Positions 50,756 through 58,282 of a stretch of DNA of 64,000 bases are shown here, piece after piece (the first letter of the stretch is position 1; every line of letters starts with the position of its first letter). The notes beneath the pieces were generated by a model that had not been told where the DNA came from, made no database searches, and saw only the letters and a program-made list of their open reading frames with translations. The stretch spans positions 310,001 through 374,000 of the forward strand of contig LQXN01000065.1 in NCBI GenBank assembly GCA_001648575.1, given 5' to 3'. The position numbers were made by a program, and so were the translations under genes. This DNA comes from Sutcliffiella horikoshii DSM 8719. Lineage in GTDB: Bacteria; Bacillota; Bacilli; Bacillales; Bacillaceae_I.

Positions 50756-51186
50756 AGGGAGGCCTCCTCTAAAAGGTCTTTTAATACAAGCGCTGGTTTG
50801 GAAGTTCCTTTTTGGGCTGCTGCTAAGTACTTTTGGCCTTTTGCGGTTAATGAGTAATATTTCTTTTCCTCACTCCACTTGGACTTCAGCACCTCTTTTT
50901 TCTCGAGCAAATGCAAAACTGTATAAAGTTGTCCTTCGTTACGGAGAAAGCTGTGCTCTCTTATTTGGAAAAGCTGTGTGGAAATCTCAAAGCCATGTTT
51001 GGCCTCCAGTTGCAGCGATTTCAAGATTGCCAGGATCGTATCTTCGCTAAATGAGTGAAGCGAAGAGGAGGAACGCTTTGCCTGTATGGCCTCTTTCACT
51101 CTAGCTTTTCTTTCTTCTGTAAAAGAGAGATCCTTGAAAACATTCTTTTTCATAGACTTTTTGAAATTTAGAAATGGGTCATTCAT
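50752..51186 (-). CDS. PadR-family regulator
   Basis: 144 residues. The PadR winged helix lies centrally (DTILAILKSLQLEAKHGFEI, FLRNEGQLYTVLHLLEKKEV, KYYSLTAKGQKYLA) after a 45-residue charged N-terminal extension. Overlaps the SEDS gene by ATGA and follows the sigma gene by 3 nt. PadR proteins typically control the HAAS-domain membrane protein beside them. Confidence 0.82.
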   Translation of the reverse strand: MNDPFLNFKKSMKKNVFKDLSFTEERKARVKEAIQAKRSSSSLHSFSEDTILAILKSLQLEAKHGFEISTQLFQIREHSFLRNEGQLYTVLHLLEKKEVLKSKWSEEKKYYSLTAKGQKYLAAAQKGTSKPALVLKDLLEEASL

Positions 51187-51189
51187 TCT

Positions 51190-51738
51190 TTAGACCTCCT
51201 CTATCATGTGTTCTTTTAAAATCTCTTTTGCGCGCTTAAGTCTTGTTTTTATGGTGTTGACATTAACCAAGGTAATTTTGCTAATTTCAGCTAAAGGAAG
51301 TTCCTCATAGTAATGAAGGACCACCACTTCACGATATTTTAAAGGTAATTCCATTACTGCATTAGTAAGGCTTTTTTCTTCGTTTTTGGATATAACTTCT
51401 GCATCCACATCCTTTGATTTGGATGGTATATAGTCCAATATTTTCTCATTGAGTATTAGCTTTCGATAATGCCAACTCCTTAGATAGTCTTTACAATGAT
51501 TGCTAGCAATCCGGTATAGCCATGTTTTTATAGAAGCCTGGTAATTGAATTGCTCTAACTTCTCATAGCACTTAATAAAAATCTCTTGTGTCAAATCCTC
51601 CGCTATCGTTCGATTCTTAACATATGTAAAAACAAGGTAGAGAACTCCATCCCCATTCTCATTCATTAATTCATTGATAAGTTGTTCCTTATCTGTAACA
51701 AATTCATTAGAAACAGCCTTATGTTCTAGTTCGTTCAT
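51190..51738 (-). CDS. ECF RNA polymerase sigma factor
   Basis: 182 residues: region 2 (VLYLVFTYVKNRTIAEDLTQ, EIFIKCYEKLEQFNYQASIK, TWLYRIASNHCKDYLRSWHY), linker, region 4 (NAVMELPLKYREVVVLHYYE, LPLAEISKITLVNVNTIKTRL). First gene of a three-gene operon with padR and the SEDS gene; no separate anti-sigma is visible, so one of the two partners may have that role. A promoter of ECF type (AAAC, 17 nt, CGTC) lies upstream, consistent with autoregulation. Confidence 0.88.
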   Translation of the reverse strand: MNELEHKAVSNEFVTDKEQLINELMNENGDGVLYLVFTYVKNRTIAEDLTQEIFIKCYEKLEQFNYQASIKTWLYRIASNHCKDYLRSWHYRKLILNEKILDYIPSKSKDVDAEVISKNEEKSLTNAVMELPLKYREVVVLHYYEELPLAEISKITLVNVNTIKTRLKRAKEILKEHMIEEV

Positions 51739-51765
51739 GTAGATATCCCCCCTCTCTCCATTTTA

Positions 51766-51790
51766 GACGAAGCACCCACTGTTTGGGTTT
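51766..51790 (-). promoter_or_regulatory. ECF-type promoter of the sigma/padR/SEDS operon
   Basis: On the minus strand: AAAC, 17 nt, CGTC, followed by TAAAATGG. It fits the AAC/CGTC consensus of SigW/X/M-like factors. Confidence 0.55.
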
Positions 51791-51830
51791 GGATAAAAAA
51801 GAAAATATTGTTTTTACTGATTTGGAACGA

Positions 51831-51866
51831 AAAAGAGCCAATCCAACTAAAGGATTGACTCTTTTA
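51831..51866. terminator. intrinsic terminator of spo0M
   Basis: AAAAAGAGCCAATCC and GGATTGACTCTTTT around AACTAAA; on the minus strand it ends in a T run just after the spo0M stop. Confidence 0.85.
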
Positions 51867-51870
51867 TTCC

Positions 51871-52665
51871 TTACAACACTCTATCAATTATCTTTTCAAA
51901 CTCATCACTCACAGATCTTCTGTCATTCAATATCTGCTCATTCTTAAACGTTATGCTGCCTCTGTTTTTATCCAGATTCAATTTATCCACAACTGAGGAA
52001 AATGCATTCTTCCGGAGTTTATCTACATCAAACAGAACCGTTGTTTCAACATCCCCTTGGAATATGTAGACTTCAATTTCTTCTAGTCTCTTAAAATATT
52101 TTCCGAACGTAGGGACGAATTCGTATTGTTGGCCAAAAACTTTTTCTGACTTTAAATTAAAGGGAAGCTTCTGGCTTTCCATTTGACGGAATTTTAATCC
52201 GAGAACTCTAAGGGCGTCGAGGATTTGTTCGTGAACCTTTGTAGGTTCGATGGTGATGTAGTCCTTATCTCTTGGATCAATGGCGTTTTTCACATCCGCT
52301 TCTGTTGCAATCCAAACGGGAGGGATGTTCTTACCAGTCTCAGGATCCTGCATGGTAATGGGTGTATCTAAAGGAATCCGGAAAGAGAATGGAATTTCCT
52401 TTCTCTCGCCTGCATGAATCGTAAATGAGTCATTCAGTTTGTGGGTATGTATGACCGTGTTGGTGAGGCGACTGCTTCCCTCATGACCAAAAAGCGTCAT
52501 CAATTTTAAATGAATGGCCTCAATTTTTTGTTTGGAGTTTCCACCCAGTATCTCCACAATTCCATCCAATACTTCTCCTTGCATGAAATAGTTCTTCTTT
52601 AGCTTTGTATTTACCTTTGCTGAGCCAATCCCGACACTTGTAACTAGTTTTGAAAATAGAGACAT
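51871..52665 (-). CDS. spo0M: sporulation-control protein Spo0M (arrestin-like)
   Basis: 264 residues, close to B. subtilis Spo0M (258). KLVTSVGIGSAKVNTKLKKN start, QGEVLDGIVEILGGNSKQKI beta-sandwich, HAGERKEIPFSFRIPLDTPI, and the FEKIIDRVL end. Arrestin-fold protein that influences the phosphorelay and localises at the septum; normally SigH/SigW dependent. GGAGGAGTATGA precedes the ATG. Monocistronic. Confidence 0.92.
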   Translation of the reverse strand: MSLFSKLVTSVGIGSAKVNTKLKKNYFMQGEVLDGIVEILGGNSKQKIEAIHLKLMTLFGHEGSSRLTNTVIHTHKLNDSFTIHAGERKEIPFSFRIPLDTPITMQDPETGKNIPPVWIATEADVKNAIDPRDKDYITIEPTKVHEQILDALRVLGLKFRQMESQKLPFNLKSEKVFGQQYEFVPTFGKYFKRLEEIEVYIFQGDVETTVLFDVDKLRKNAFSSVVDKLNLDKNRGSITFKNEQILNDRRSVSDEFEKIIDRVL

Positions 52666-52832
52666 TCATACTCCTCCTTCAATCGTCTACTAATTAGTAC
52701 GAGAATGAGCTGGAAAAGTTTCTTTTGTTGGATTAGTAATTTATGGAATATACTAACGTAGTACTTTGTCGGAAAAATTACTTTGACACACACAGTAATA
52801 TGTTGTAAATTATAACCAGGAGGTGAAGTGAT

Positions 52833-53192
52833 GTGGGAAACAAAATATCGACTGATTTGATACGTGGGCATACGGATACTATTATCCTTAATGTGCTGCG
52901 GCAAGGGGACAGTTATGGTTATCAGATATACAAGACCATCATTGAGCTGAGTAAAAATCAATATGAATTGAAAGAGGCAACCCTATATACGGCTTTTCGG
53001 CGCCTGGAGAAGGAAGGGTCTATTGCTTCTTATTGGGGAGATGAAACGCAGGGTGGTCGCAGAAAGTACTATCGGATAACGGAAGATGGTATAGCGCGCT
53101 ACGATCAATACAAGGAAGAATGGAAGTTTGCAAAAGAGATATTACATTACTTAATAGAGGGAGGAATCGAAATTGATGAGAAATCAGAGTGA
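52833..53192 (+). CDS. PadR-family regulator
   Basis: 119 residues, compact PadR: LIRGHTDTIILNVLRQGDSY, GYQIYKTIIELSKNQYELKE, TLYTAFRRLEKEGSIASYWG, GRRKYYRITEDGIARYDQYK. The GTG start follows AGGAGGTGAA; the overlapping ATG is out of frame. The next gene overlaps it by 20 nt and encodes a HAAS-domain membrane protein, the usual target partner. Confidence 0.88.
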   Translation: MGNKISTDLIRGHTDTIILNVLRQGDSYGYQIYKTIIELSKNQYELKEATLYTAFRRLEKEGSIASYWGDETQGGRRKYYRITEDGIARYDQYKEEWKFAKEILHYLIEGGIEIDEKSE

Positions 53193-53841
53193 CTTGGATA
53201 AAAAAATTCATGCGTATGTGGATGGCCTGTTTTCTGGAGTTGGAGAAAGTCAGCAGTTGTATGATCTAAAGGAGGAACTGGCAACTAATCTGAAAGAAAA
53301 AATTGCGGACTATAAAAAAGCAGGAATGGATGAGTCGACTGCATTCAAAGAAGCAGTAAGTTCGATGGGGGACCTTAGCGGACTTGTGGATGATATGCGT
53401 GAAGTTGGCCAAGACAAAGCGAAGCAAGCGGTCTATTCGTCGATGACAGAAAGAATTGCTGTTGCCGGATTGATTACTGGAATATTGCTTATTTTATTCG
53501 GGGTATTAACAACTGCCATGTTGTTCTTCATGGGTCTGCAGTTGGAAGCTGTCACAGGTACTGCGATTTTTGCTGTCATTGGGATTGCAATCATTACGTA
53601 TAGTGGGCTGACAAGAGAGACGAGTAAGAAGTATGCGATGAATAAGGTACGGGCTATTTTTTATGCTGTTGCAATAGGGTTGATCGCATTTAGTCTGTAT
53701 GTGGCATTCACTTCAGGATTTGCGACTGGAGAGATGTATATTGCCATCAGTTCCTTTATGGTCTTCTTTATCATTGGGATCGGATTATGGTTAGCGCTTT
53801 TATTTACGGGGACGGACCGCAGGAAGATGGTGTCGAGGTAG
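53173..53841 (+). CDS. HAAS-domain (DUF1700/DUF1129-like) membrane protein
   Basis: 222 residues. N-terminal HAAS helix bundle (LDKKIHAYVDGLFSGVGESQ, DLKEELATNLKEKIADYKKA, TAFKEAVSSMGDLSGLVDDM), then four helices (AVAGLITGILLILFGVLTTA, AIFAVIGIAIITYSGL, VRAIFYAVAIGLIAFSLYVA, MYIAISSFMVFFIIGIGLWL). TTG is 8 nt and ATG 11 nt after GAGGGAGGA; either may start translation. Paired with the PadR gene. Confidence 0.82.
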   Translation: MMRNQSDLDKKIHAYVDGLFSGVGESQQLYDLKEELATNLKEKIADYKKAGMDESTAFKEAVSSMGDLSGLVDDMREVGQDKAKQAVYSSMTERIAVAGLITGILLILFGVLTTAMLFFMGLQLEAVTGTAIFAVIGIAIITYSGLTRETSKKYAMNKVRAIFYAVAIGLIAFSLYVAFTSGFATGEMYIAISSFMVFFIIGIGLWLALLFTGTDRRKMVSR

Positions 53842-53867
53842 TGATATCTCGAGGAATCTGGGCAAAA

Positions 53868-53911
53868 GAAAACCACCTTATGCTTCGGTAAAAGAAAAAG
53901 GTGGCTTTCCT
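53868..53911 (+). terminator. intrinsic terminator of the PadR operon
   Basis: AACCACCTT pairs with AAGGTGGCTT across a 20-nt loop, then TTCC; weaker than its neighbours. Confidence 0.6.
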
Positions 53912-53991
53912 ACTAAGATTGATTCGTAGAGAGAGGTGTTGGCGCACTTCTCTCTTTCTTATTATACACCAGAGTATTAGATGCTCCTAGC

Positions 53992-54561
53992 CTAGGCAGC
54001 CACATCCCCTTTAACCTGTAAAAGGTTCGCTTGCTTCAGACGTCTTCTTACAGTTATCCCGATCCAGCTTGCCAAGAATGCTTTAATCAGGCCCACGACA
54101 ATAAAAGGATAGACCCCAAATTTCAATGCATCTGCCCATGTCATAGCCATCACCAATTTTAACTGGATGGTTCCCATCGCAAGAGTGATAATCATTCCGA
54201 CAGTATTTGCGATCATAGCCCATTTTAAGGTAAAAGATGTTTTCTCCAAAATGTATCCCGTGAAGAAAGCCGCTAAGATAAAACCAAATATGTAACCACC
54301 AGTTGGACCGACAAGCACACCTGCTCCGCCCTTCATTTCCGCAAACACCGGCAAACCCACAGCTCCAAGCAGGACGTAACAGACCATCGACATTGCTCCG
54401 TATCTGCTTCCGAGGATGGTTGCCGCAAGACCCACCGCAAGTGTTTGCCCGCTGATTGGTACGAGCGGTAGTGGGATTTCCACTTGTGCTAGCACTGCTG
54501 TGATAGCAGCGAACATAGCACATAATATAAGCCATCTTAGTCTTTCGTTTTTTGCATTCAT
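53992..54561 (-). CDS. bioY: biotin transporter BioY
   Basis: 189 residues, six helices. LAQVEIPLPLVPISGQTLAV (the biotin-binding S-component signature), GAVGLPVFAEMKGGAGVLVG, PTGGYIFGFILAAFFTGYIL are diagnostic. BioY is the substrate-capturing S component of an ECF-type biotin importer and works with EcfAA'T encoded elsewhere. A BirA-type operator lies directly upstream. AGGAGGGGACATCAA precedes the ATG. Confidence 0.95.
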   Translation of the reverse strand: MNAKNERLRWLILCAMFAAITAVLAQVEIPLPLVPISGQTLAVGLAATILGSRYGAMSMVCYVLLGAVGLPVFAEMKGGAGVLVGPTGGYIFGFILAAFFTGYILEKTSFTLKWAMIANTVGMIITLAMGTIQLKLVMAMTWADALKFGVYPFIVVGLIKAFLASWIGITVRRRLKQANLLQVKGDVAA

Positions 54562-54579
54562 TTGATGTCCCCTCCTGAT

Positions 54580-54610
54580 TTGTTAACTTGCAACAAACTA
54601 AAGTTTACAT
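54580..54610 (-). promoter_or_regulatory. BirA (biotin repressor) operator of bioY
   Basis: TTGTTAAC, exactly 15 nt, GTTTACAT: the BirA box TTGTTAAC-N15-GTTAACAA with two or three mismatches on the right arm. It lies 18-49 nt before the bioY start and would repress it when biotin is ample. Confidence 0.7.
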
Positions 54611-54714
54611 AAATTCTTGAAAAGTGAAAAGGTCTTTTTTACCCATTCACTTAAAGGATTTTAATTAAATTCATAGAATTTGTTACCACATAAACCTTAA
54701 AGGAGGAAAAGTTG

Positions 54715-55087
54715 ATGATTAATAAACTAGGCCAAATCATGCTTTATGTTAATGACCAGGATGAAGCAGTAAAGTTCTGGAAGGAAAAAGTAGGATTCCA
54801 TGTCATTACGGAAGAAGACATTGGGGGAGGGATGAAATGGATCGAAATAGCACCATCTAAGGAATCGGAAACAAGCATCATTCTTCATAATAAGGAGTTT
54901 GTTGCAAAAATGTCACCAGAACTAAACCTCGGAACACCTTCTTTGATGTTTTTCACGGAAGATCTGGAAGGACTCTATGCCAATAAATGTAACGGTTGGT
55001 GAAATGGTAAATATGCCTTCCGGTAAGGTATTTAATTTTGCTGATGGAGAAGGGAATTATTTTGCTGTGATGGAGAAGGGAAAATAA
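54715..55087 (+). pseudogene. VOC/glyoxalase-family protein with a frameshift
   Basis: The first frame encodes INKLGQIMLYVNDQDEAVKF, WKEKVGFHVITEEDIGGGMK, ELNLGTPSLMFFTEDLEGLY and stops after ANKCNGW. The other frame continues where the family should go on: NVTVGEMVNMPSGKVFNFAD, GEGNYFAVMEKGK, stop. The span is one base too long, so an insertion in the AATAAATG tract near 54,985 is likely. The intact protein would be about 123 residues with the VOC fold (YVNDQDEAVKFW, FNFADGEGNYFAV). AAAGGAGGAAA precedes the ATG. Confidence 0.75.
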
Positions 55088-55198
55088 CAATCGACTTGAT
55101 ACGTCTGACTCTAAACTGTCCGCAATGATAGCTCCTTGTTTTGCCACTACTCCTGCAGGGAAGATAAAACGATAACCTATTTTACAGGAGGAGTTCAA

Positions 55199-55981
55199 AT
55201 GGCTAAAACAATATTCATTACAGGAGCGGGAACCGGGCTTGGACGAGGTGCTGCGTTAGGACTTGCCGAGAAAGGGCATAGAGTCATCGCAACGACGGAA
55301 CTGACATCCCAGAAAACCGATCTATTGCGGGAGGTAGAGACCAAAGGGTTGGATATGGAAGTTTTCAAACTCGATATCACCAACCCTCTTGATTTGGAGC
55401 AGATGGAAAAATACGATTTTGACGTGTTTGTGGCCAATGCTGCAATCAATGAGGGTGGGCCGCTTGGGGAAGTGCCGATGGAAAGATTCCGCGCCCTTTT
55501 TGAAATCAATGTATTCGCGACCCTGGAAACTGCGCAGATAGCTGCAAGGAAGCTGGTGAAAAGGGGAAGCGGAAAAATAGTTTTCATGAGTTCGATGGCG
55601 GGCATTTCGGCGACACCGTATGTGGGACCATACACGGCAACCAAGCATGCATTGGAGGGAATCGCACAGACGATGAAATCGGAACTGGAAGAGTTCGGGG
55701 TGAAAGTGGCGACAATCAATCCAGGGCCATATGCAACAGGCTTCAATAAACGTGCTGCTGAGGAGAAGTGGAAATGGTTTGATGAAGAAAAGCATTTTAC
55801 AAGACAAGCAGACATGATAGAGCAGGAAGAACAATTGAAGGAATTCGATCCAAAAGATATGATCGAGAAAATGGTGGAAATCATTCCGGCTGATGACCAT
55901 AAGTTCCGCACTGTTTATCCTGAAGAAACGGAGAAGCAGTTGAAAGAGACGGAGCAGGAGAGATGGGATATGAAAATATAA
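55199..55981 (+). CDS. short-chain dehydrogenase/reductase (SDR)
   Basis: 260 residues, classical SDR: nucleotide loop TGAGTGLG (8-15), NAA (80-82), catalytic Ser132, Tyr145 and Lys149 (SSMAGISATPYVGPYTATKH), PG motif INPGPYATG. Oxidises or reduces an unknown alcohol/ketone with NAD(P). C-terminal 60 residues are charged and specific. ACAGGAGGAGTTCAA precedes the ATG; longer readings include this site. Confidence 0.88.
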   Translation: MAKTIFITGAGTGLGRGAALGLAEKGHRVIATTELTSQKTDLLREVETKGLDMEVFKLDITNPLDLEQMEKYDFDVFVANAAINEGGPLGEVPMERFRALFEINVFATLETAQIAARKLVKRGSGKIVFMSSMAGISATPYVGPYTATKHALEGIAQTMKSELEEFGVKVATINPGPYATGFNKRAAEEKWKWFDEEKHFTRQADMIEQEEQLKEFDPKDMIEKMVEIIPADDHKFRTVYPEETEKQLKETEQERWDMKI

Positions 55982-55992
55982 ATAGAGTTTAT

Positions 55993-56032
55993 AAAAACGG
56001 TGACCTTTAAATTCCAGGTCGCCGTTTTTTAT
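55993..56032 (+). terminator. intrinsic terminator of the SDR gene
   Basis: AAAAACGGTGACCT and AGGTCGCCGTTTTTT around TTAAATTCC. Confidence 0.9.
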
Positions 56033-56131
56033 ATATAGAACAAATATGGAGTGATTAAAGGTATTATAGGGAGTGTTATCCTGCTCCTGATTGGGAAAAT
56101 GGAGTGTCACATTATTATTTATATTTTTTTA

Positions 56132-56155
56132 AAACTTTTCCAAAGTTCGCCCGTC
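56132..56155 (+). promoter_or_regulatory. ECF-type promoter of the SigX-like operon
   Basis: AAAC, 16 nt, CGTC followed by TATAC, 36 nt before the start codon of the sigma gene. It agrees with autoregulated SigX/SigW-type promoters. Confidence 0.6.
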
Positions 56156-56190
56156 TATACAGTGTCATAAAAATTAAGGGGGGAAAACTA

Positions 56191-56718
56191 TTGTCATTCT
56201 ATAAGGAAAACGAGATAGAGGAGTGGTATAGACAATACCATCAGACTATCTTCAAATATATTATTCTCATGGTCAAAGACAGTCAGCAGGCGGAGGATTT
56301 GACGCAAGAGACTTTTCTAAGGGCATATAAGCATCACCATACATTCAAAAGGGATTCTTCCCCGAAGACATGGCTTTTCAAAATTGCGCATAACACTACT
56401 GTCGATTACATGCGTAAGATGAAGCCGATAAGGCTGTTCCATCAAGTATTTAACAAGGAACTTGCCGCATCATCAGAGGATATCGTCATCCTTAAGGAGA
56501 ATTCGCGAGAACTTTACGAGGCTTTAAGTAATATGAAAGCTACATATAAACAGGTAATCATCCTTAGGAAGATCAAAGGATTTTCCATTATGGAAACAGC
56601 TCATATCTTGGAATGGTCCGAAAGCAAAGTGAAGTCTACTCTGTTTCGGGCGATGCAAAGCTTGGAGGAAAAAATGTCGGGGGAGGTAAAAGATGATGAA
56701 AAGCAAGTTGGAAGGTGA
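56191..56718 (+). CDS. ECF RNA polymerase sigma factor (SigX-like)
   Basis: 175 residues from the TTG after AAGGGGGGAA (MSFYKENEIEEWYRQYHQTI). Region 2: FKYIILMVKDSQQAEDLTQE, TFLRAYKHHHTFKRDSSPKT, WLFKIAHNTTVDYMRKMKP; region 4: ALSNMKATYKQVIILRKIKG, FSIMETAHILEWSESKVKST. The HTF-x-R-x-SS-x-KTWL and GFSI-ETA-x-x-L-x-WSESKVK blocks recall B. subtilis SigX. Overlaps the next gene by 26 nt, which encodes a membrane protein placed like an anti-sigma factor. Confidence 0.85.
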   Translation: MSFYKENEIEEWYRQYHQTIFKYIILMVKDSQQAEDLTQETFLRAYKHHHTFKRDSSPKTWLFKIAHNTTVDYMRKMKPIRLFHQVFNKELAASSEDIVILKENSRELYEALSNMKATYKQVIILRKIKGFSIMETAHILEWSESKVKSTLFRAMQSLEEKMSGEVKDDEKQVGR

Positions 56719-57424
56719 CTCCCGTTTGGAGCAATCATTGAAGAGGTTGGAGCATGATTTGGAGTGGGATCAGGAGCGTGCCGGTGTGGTAAGAAATCGA
56801 ATTGGGAACAATATCAGAAGCATCAAGAAAAGGAGAGTTGCCTCCACACTTCTAATTGCCATCGCAACATTATTACTGATGACAAGTATTCCAGTTATCG
56901 TGATTGAAAAACAGGAAGTATGGGGGAAAGGGGAAAGTTCACATCAAGCAGCTCCAAATACGGAGAAGAATGTTGATGCTGAAGGTATCGAATTTGACCC
57001 GATCTTTCAAGTGTTTCCCATGAATGCAGAAGAGTATATTGATGCAATCATTGGTGAACCGTTAATTACGGAGGAAAGTATTTATGGCGCTTACTTTTAC
57101 CAGCTTGGTAATCGTTCTCCTGAATTACTTCATATTCAGACTCAGGAAAATGAGTATTCCATTGAACAAAGGATGGAAATGCTATTACCGCACAAAAAAT
57201 TTCCGTCAGCATCCTATGAATCTACAGAGATTCTAGTCGGGGATCACCGGGCGGTTTTGACGGTTTCAAACCAAGAGTATGGGGGAGTGAAACTTGACGT
57301 CGTAAGCGACAAGTTTGTTTATAATTTTATCACACCATTTCAATTCAAAGATATCACAGACAAAGAAGCGGAGCAGTTGAAAAAAGATATTGTCGAAATT
57401 GCAAAGCTATTACAGTATAAATAA
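56693..57424 (+). CDS. probable anti-sigma factor (single-pass membrane)
   Basis: 243 residues: a 45-residue cytoplasmic N-terminus (LEQSLKRLEHDLEWDQERAG), one helix (VASTLLIAIATLLLMTSIPV), and an extracytoplasmic domain (AEEYIDAIIGEPLITEESIY, GVKLDVVSDKFVYNFITPF). Layout and overlap with the ECF gene are those of membrane anti-sigma factors such as RsiX, though no zinc-type motif is present. Start after GGGGGAGGTAAAAG. Confidence 0.75.
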   Translation: MMKSKLEGDSRLEQSLKRLEHDLEWDQERAGVVRNRIGNNIRSIKKRRVASTLLIAIATLLLMTSIPVIVIEKQEVWGKGESSHQAAPNTEKNVDAEGIEFDPIFQVFPMNAEEYIDAIIGEPLITEESIYGAYFYQLGNRSPELLHIQTQENEYSIEQRMEMLLPHKKFPSASYESTEILVGDHRAVLTVSNQEYGGVKLDVVSDKFVYNFITPFQFKDITDKEAEQLKKDIVEIAKLLQYK

Positions 57425-57446
57425 AGTTCAATTATGTATAAAAGTA

Positions 57447-57501
57447 AACCAATCTCTAGCAAAATGTTTTTAACACCTTATTGCAGGAGATTGGTTTTTT
57501 A
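57447..57501 (+). terminator. intrinsic terminator of the sigma operon
   Basis: AAACCAATCTC and GAGATTGGTTTTTT enclose a 30-nt loop. Confidence 0.8.
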
Positions 57502-57524
57502 GTTGAGTGTTCCACCATTATCTT

Positions 57525-58199
57525 TTAGTTACACCTATACCTAAACTCCGGCTCTGTCTGGATATAGTATGCATTTCGTACCTGGGCAGCCCAGTTTGCG
57601 AAGGCTGACCTCCATTCCGGGGTACGGAAAAATTCCTCGACAGTTTGTGTGTCCGAGCGCCAAACGATGAATAGGTTGAGTGGCGTGATGCCTCCAGCCC
57701 AGATGCCGTTGTTGGTGTCGGTATCTTCTTCCCTTACTAATAATAGTGGCAAACCAAATTGAAAAGCCATGGATGGTTCAATTTGGGAGTAAACTGATCC
57801 TCTCCATACAGGAGACGGAGGTGGGACAGGACCTGTATTTACGTCGATTGTTTCGACGAGGAACCGTCTGAAGTTTACTGCAAGCATCCCGTAGCTGGAA
57901 GAAACCAACCGGCGAATGTCTGTTAAGATCGATTCTGGATAGCCTTCTGTTACTGGCAATGTCCGTGGAAAGAGCAAGGCATTTTCCATTTCAAAGATTA
58001 AACGATCCAGGAAACGTTGTTGCTGGGCATTTAGGTTGTTCGTCGTGCTTAAAAAGACGGGTAACCGGAAAGCTCGATCCATACATTCTTGGTGCCTATG
58101 GTCTATTTTCCTATTGTCTTTACTTGCCGGGCTTTGCTGATTGCAGCCCTTCTTGTCACCATCATCTTGTGAATGATACTTATAATGATAATTACTCAT
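57525..58199 (-). CDS. protein with a NDT/TIR-like fold, possibly spore-associated
   Basis: 224 residues. After a 45-residue polar start (SNYHYKYHSQDDGDKKGCNQ) comes LPVFLSTTNNLNAQQQRFLD, LFPRTLPVTEGYPESILTDI, RRLVSSSYGMLAVNFRRF and, after a Pro-rich loop, YSQIEPSMAFQFGLPLLLVR. This order (VFLS at a strand end, a self-referring 'S-x-x-x-L/I' line, then an E-x-x-x-A...G-x-P-L-L segment) is that of nucleoside 2-deoxyribosyltransferase/TIR-like folds, with the Glu of QIEPS in the catalytic position. A CATATATTA box 20-25 nt upstream resembles a SigK -10. Function not established; fold call is inference. Confidence 0.5.
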   Translation of the reverse strand: MSNYHYKYHSQDDGDKKGCNQQSPASKDNRKIDHRHQECMDRAFRLPVFLSTTNNLNAQQQRFLDRLIFEMENALLFPRTLPVTEGYPESILTDIRRLVSSSYGMLAVNFRRFLVETIDVNTGPVPPPSPVWRGSVYSQIEPSMAFQFGLPLLLVREEDTDTNNGIWAGGITPLNLFIVWRSDTQTVEEFFRTPEWRSAFANWAAQVRNAYYIQTEPEFRYRCN

Positions 58200-58282
58200 T
58201 CTCTCACCTGCTTTTCTACTAATATATGAAAAAGAGGGGAATGAGCTTGGACGTAAAAACTATCTTCTATAAAATGGGGGTT

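Noticed and set aside
54562-54714. Riboswitch upstream of bioY
   Set aside because: The region is short and contains a BirA-type operator instead; no conserved RNA fold is visible.
55195-56110. Long minus-strand frames opposite the SDR gene
   Set aside because: Antisense shadows of a clear enzyme with a strong ribosome site; composition is unnatural.
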